Under the pieces are notes generated by a model that saw nothing but the letters and a program-made list of their open reading frames with translations, searched no databases and was not told where the DNA came from. A DNA stretch of 8,159 nucleotides from Gammaproteobacteria bacterium (GTDB taxonomy: Bacteria > Pseudomonadota > Gammaproteobacteria > JAPPPA01): positions 1 to 8,159 of the forward strand of contig JAPPPA010000080.1 in assembly GCA_028817755.1 (NCBI GenBank), given 5' to 3'. The translations under genes were made by a program, and so were the position numbers. Positions 6,549 to 8,159 of this stretch are shown in pieces (position 1 is the stretch's first letter; every line of letters begins with the position of its first letter).

Positions 6549-6554
6549 TATGAT
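6549..6554 (+). promoter_or_regulatory. Possible -10 box for egtB-egtD
   Basis: TATGAT differs from the sigma-70 consensus TATAAT at one base and lies 36 bp before the egtB ATG. At ordinary spacing the -35 would fall inside the right terminal repeat (about 6525-6531, TTAATCA), a poor match to TTGACA. It overlaps the 10-bp palindrome TAAGCGCTTA (6541-6550). This is a weak prediction by eye. Confidence 0.3.
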
Positions 6555-6573
6555 GAACGGTAGCAGACAAACT

Positions 6574-6577
6574 GGAG
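6574..6577 (+). promoter_or_regulatory. Possible ribosome binding site of egtB
   Basis: GGAG lies 13 bases before the ATG at 6591, longer than the usual 5-9. It is the only purine-rich stretch close enough. No other in-frame start fits better, because the ATGs at 6550 and 6553 are out of frame. Confidence 0.45.
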
Positions 6578-6590
6578 ACATCACCACCTT

Positions 6591-7853
6591 ATGCCTGCAG
6601 AAAAACAAGACGCTGAGCAATTAAAGCCCGCAGAAGCACTCGTTCAGCGCTATGCCACTATTCGCCAACATAGCGAAGCGCTTTGTGCGCCTTTGCGCAC
6701 CGAAGACTATGTTGTGCAATCGATGCCTGATGTAAGCCCAACCAAATGGCACCTTGCCCACGTTACTTGGTTCTTCGAGCAATTTATTCTGAAAGCGCAT
6801 TGCAGCGACTACCGCGACTTTGACCCCGCATTCGCCTTCCTCTTCAACAGCTATTACGTCAGCATGGGCGAACGCCATACACGCGCTAATCGCGGCTTAT
6901 TGTCTCGCCCAACCGTCAGTCAGATCATGGACTACCGACAATATGTTGATGATGCTTTGTGCAGCTGGCTATTGGAATGCGACAGCAACACGTTCGAACA
7001 AATAGCCAGCCTGATCGAACTCGGCCTTCACCATGAGCAGCAGCACCAAGAGCTCTTGCTCATGGATATTAAGCACGTGTTTTCCTGCAACCCGCTGTAC
7101 CCGGCCTACAGAGAAACTAGCAGCGAAGCCACAGCCAACTCTACACAAAGCTGGCTACAACACCCCGGCGGTATCGCTCAAATAGGCCAAGCCACTGAAG
7201 ACAGCAACTTCTGCTACGACAACGAGACACCAAAGCACCAAGCCTTATTACAACCTTTTGAAATCGCAGATCGCCTCGTTAGCAATGGCGACTGGTTACG
7301 GTTTATTGAAGACGACGGCTACCAACAACACACTTTATGGCTATCAGACGGCTGGGCCTGGCTTGACGAAGAAAAGGTACAAGCGCCCTTGTACTGGGTT
7401 AAAAAAGACGATGCTTGGTGCGAATTCACGCTGAATGGCTTACAGCCTCTCGACCTCAAGGCGCCAGTTTGTCATATCAGCTTTTACGAAGCCGAAGCCT
7501 ACGCTGCTTGGGCAGGCGCTAGACTCCCCACCGAATTCGAATGGGAAGCTATCGCGCCTAAACCCGACAACGAAAGCGCCAACACCCATCCTAATAACTG
7601 CCAAGCTTGGTACAGCCAAGTGTGGCAATGGACACGCAGCGCCTATGCGCCCTACCCCGGTTTTAAGCCACTACCCGGCGCCTTAGGCGAATACAACGGC
7701 AAGTTTATGAACAGCCAATACGTATTGCGTGGCAGTGCTTGCGTGACGCCACCGGAACATACGCGTCACACGTATCGAAACTTCTTCTACCCGCACATGC
7801 GCTGGCAATTCGCGGGGTTGCGTTTAGCCCGAGATATACAGAAACAATCATGA
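6591..7853 (+). CDS. egtB: Hercynine oxygenase EgtB (ergothioneine sulfoxide synthase)
   Basis: EgtB is a non-haem iron enzyme that joins hercynine to a thiol (gamma-glutamylcysteine or cysteine, depending on class) with O2, giving a hercynyl sulfoxide on the way to ergothioneine, a cytoplasmic antioxidant. The protein has 420 residues. The N-terminal DinB-like domain holds the likely iron ligands: H57 in KWHLAHVTWFFE, and H148 and H152 in HHEQQHQELLLMDIKH, the HxxxH pair of the family. The C-terminal half is the formylglycine-generating-enzyme-like (FGE-sulfatase) domain, with ARLPTEFEWEA (310-320) and the closing block RNFFYPHMRWQFAGLRLARD (396-415). FNSYY (85-89) puts two adjacent Tyr near the region where cysteine-using EgtB enzymes, as I recall, carry Tyr93/Tyr94, so cysteine is a plausible donor; this is inference. 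The stop codon overlaps the egtD start by 4 bp (ATGA), so translation is probably coupled. The upstream flank is the palindromic element. Confidence 0.95.
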   Translation: MPAEKQDAEQLKPAEALVQRYATIRQHSEALCAPLRTEDYVVQSMPDVSPTKWHLAHVTWFFEQFILKAHCSDYRDFDPAFAFLFNSYYVSMGERHTRANRGLLSRPTVSQIMDYRQYVDDALCSWLLECDSNTFEQIASLIELGLHHEQQHQELLLMDIKHVFSCNPLYPAYRETSSEATANSTQSWLQHPGGIAQIGQATEDSNFCYDNETPKHQALLQPFEIADRLVSNGDWLRFIEDDGYQQHTLWLSDGWAWLDEEKVQAPLYWVKKDDAWCEFTLNGLQPLDLKAPVCHISFYEAEAYAAWAGARLPTEFEWEAIAPKPDNESANTHPNNCQAWYSQVWQWTRSAYAPYPGFKPLPGALGEYNGKFMNSQYVLRGSACVTPPEHTRHTYRNFFYPHMRWQFAGLRLARDIQKQS

Positions 7854-8159
7854 AGTTACTCGACCTAGAACCGAACAGCGGCGACTTTATGAGCGAAGCC
7901 ATCGCTGGCCTTCGCAACGCCCCCGCCACCCTGCCTTGTAAATACTTTTACGATGCCCGCGGCGCCGAGCTATTTGAGCGCATTTGCGAACTACCCGAGT
8001 ACTACCCGACACGCACCGAAATTGGCATTTTGCGGGAACACCTTGAAGAGGTCGCGGCACTGGTTGGGCCTAACGCACGCATCATTGAATACGGCAGCGG
8101 AGCTGGCGAGAAAATTCGGATGCTGCTCGACACCCTAAAGAGTCCAGCTGCGTACACCC
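7850..8159 (+). CDS. egtD: L-histidine N-alpha-methyltransferase EgtD, cut by the window edge
   Basis: EgtD transfers three methyl groups from S-adenosylmethionine to histidine, making hercynine, the EgtB substrate. The 103 residues present are the N-terminal third of a family of about 320. They include the highly conserved block KYFYDARGAELFERICELPE (31-50) followed directly by YYPTRTE (51-57), and the SAM-binding glycine loop EYGSGAGEKIRMLLD (80-94). The start ATG at 7850 is shared with the egtB stop as ATGA, the usual sign of a translationally coupled operon. The order B then D means both steps needed for the sulfoxide are made together. The rest of the gene, including most of the histidine-binding residues, lies outside the window. 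Confidence 0.95.
   Translation, partial: MKLLDLEPNSGDFMSEAIAGLRNAPATLPCKYFYDARGAELFERICELPEYYPTRTEIGILREHLEEVAALVGPNARIIEYGSGAGEKIRMLLDTLKSPAAYT

Overview
The window looks like the chromosome of a gammaproteobacterium, probably free-living and possibly marine. ExoI (SbcB), HrpB and SlyD are all close to their enterobacterial or pseudomonad forms, and an egtB-egtD pair is common in marine gammaproteobacteria. The family-level placement is inference; no rRNA or other phylogenetic marker is present. All seven genes look intact, except where the window edges cut the first and last. I saw no tRNA, rRNA, CRISPR array or prophage gene.

Layout. (1) 1-1366, minus: exonuclease I (sbcB), missing only its C-terminal tip at the left edge. 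(2) 1391-3823, plus: the ATP-dependent helicase hrpB, diverging from sbcB across only 24 bp. (3) 3850-4785, minus: an alpha/beta hydrolase that converges on hrpB. (4) 4865-5344, minus: the FKBP-type prolyl isomerase slyD with a shortened metal-binding tail, followed by a strong two-level hairpin terminator at 4808-4846. (5) 5416-6228, minus: a PhzF-family isomerase/epimerase-like protein with a GTG start and a strong Shine-Dalgarno sequence. (6) 6229-6590: a 362-bp divergent intergenic region, most of it a 273-bp non-coding palindromic element. (7) 6591-7853 and 7850 to the right edge, plus: egtB and egtD, overlapping by 4 bp, for ergothioneine synthesis.

How the genes work together. Only egtB-egtD form a clear functional unit. 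EgtD trimethylates histidine to hercynine, and EgtB adds the sulfur donor to give the hercynyl sulfoxide. No egtA, egtC or egtE lies in the window. phzF, slyD and the hydrolase share a strand, but the terminator after slyD separates the hydrolase from the other two. The remaining genes are housekeeping functions in DNA repair, RNA remodelling and protein folding.

The most unusual object is the element at 6271-6543. It has 29-bp terminal inverted repeats with one mismatch, TTAA at both outer ends (a possible target duplication), and two long internal hairpins. The whole unit could fold into a three-way junction. It has no credible gene and looks like a MITE, a non-autonomous transposable element, that landed in the shared phzF/egtB control region. 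Its family is not one I recognise with certainty.
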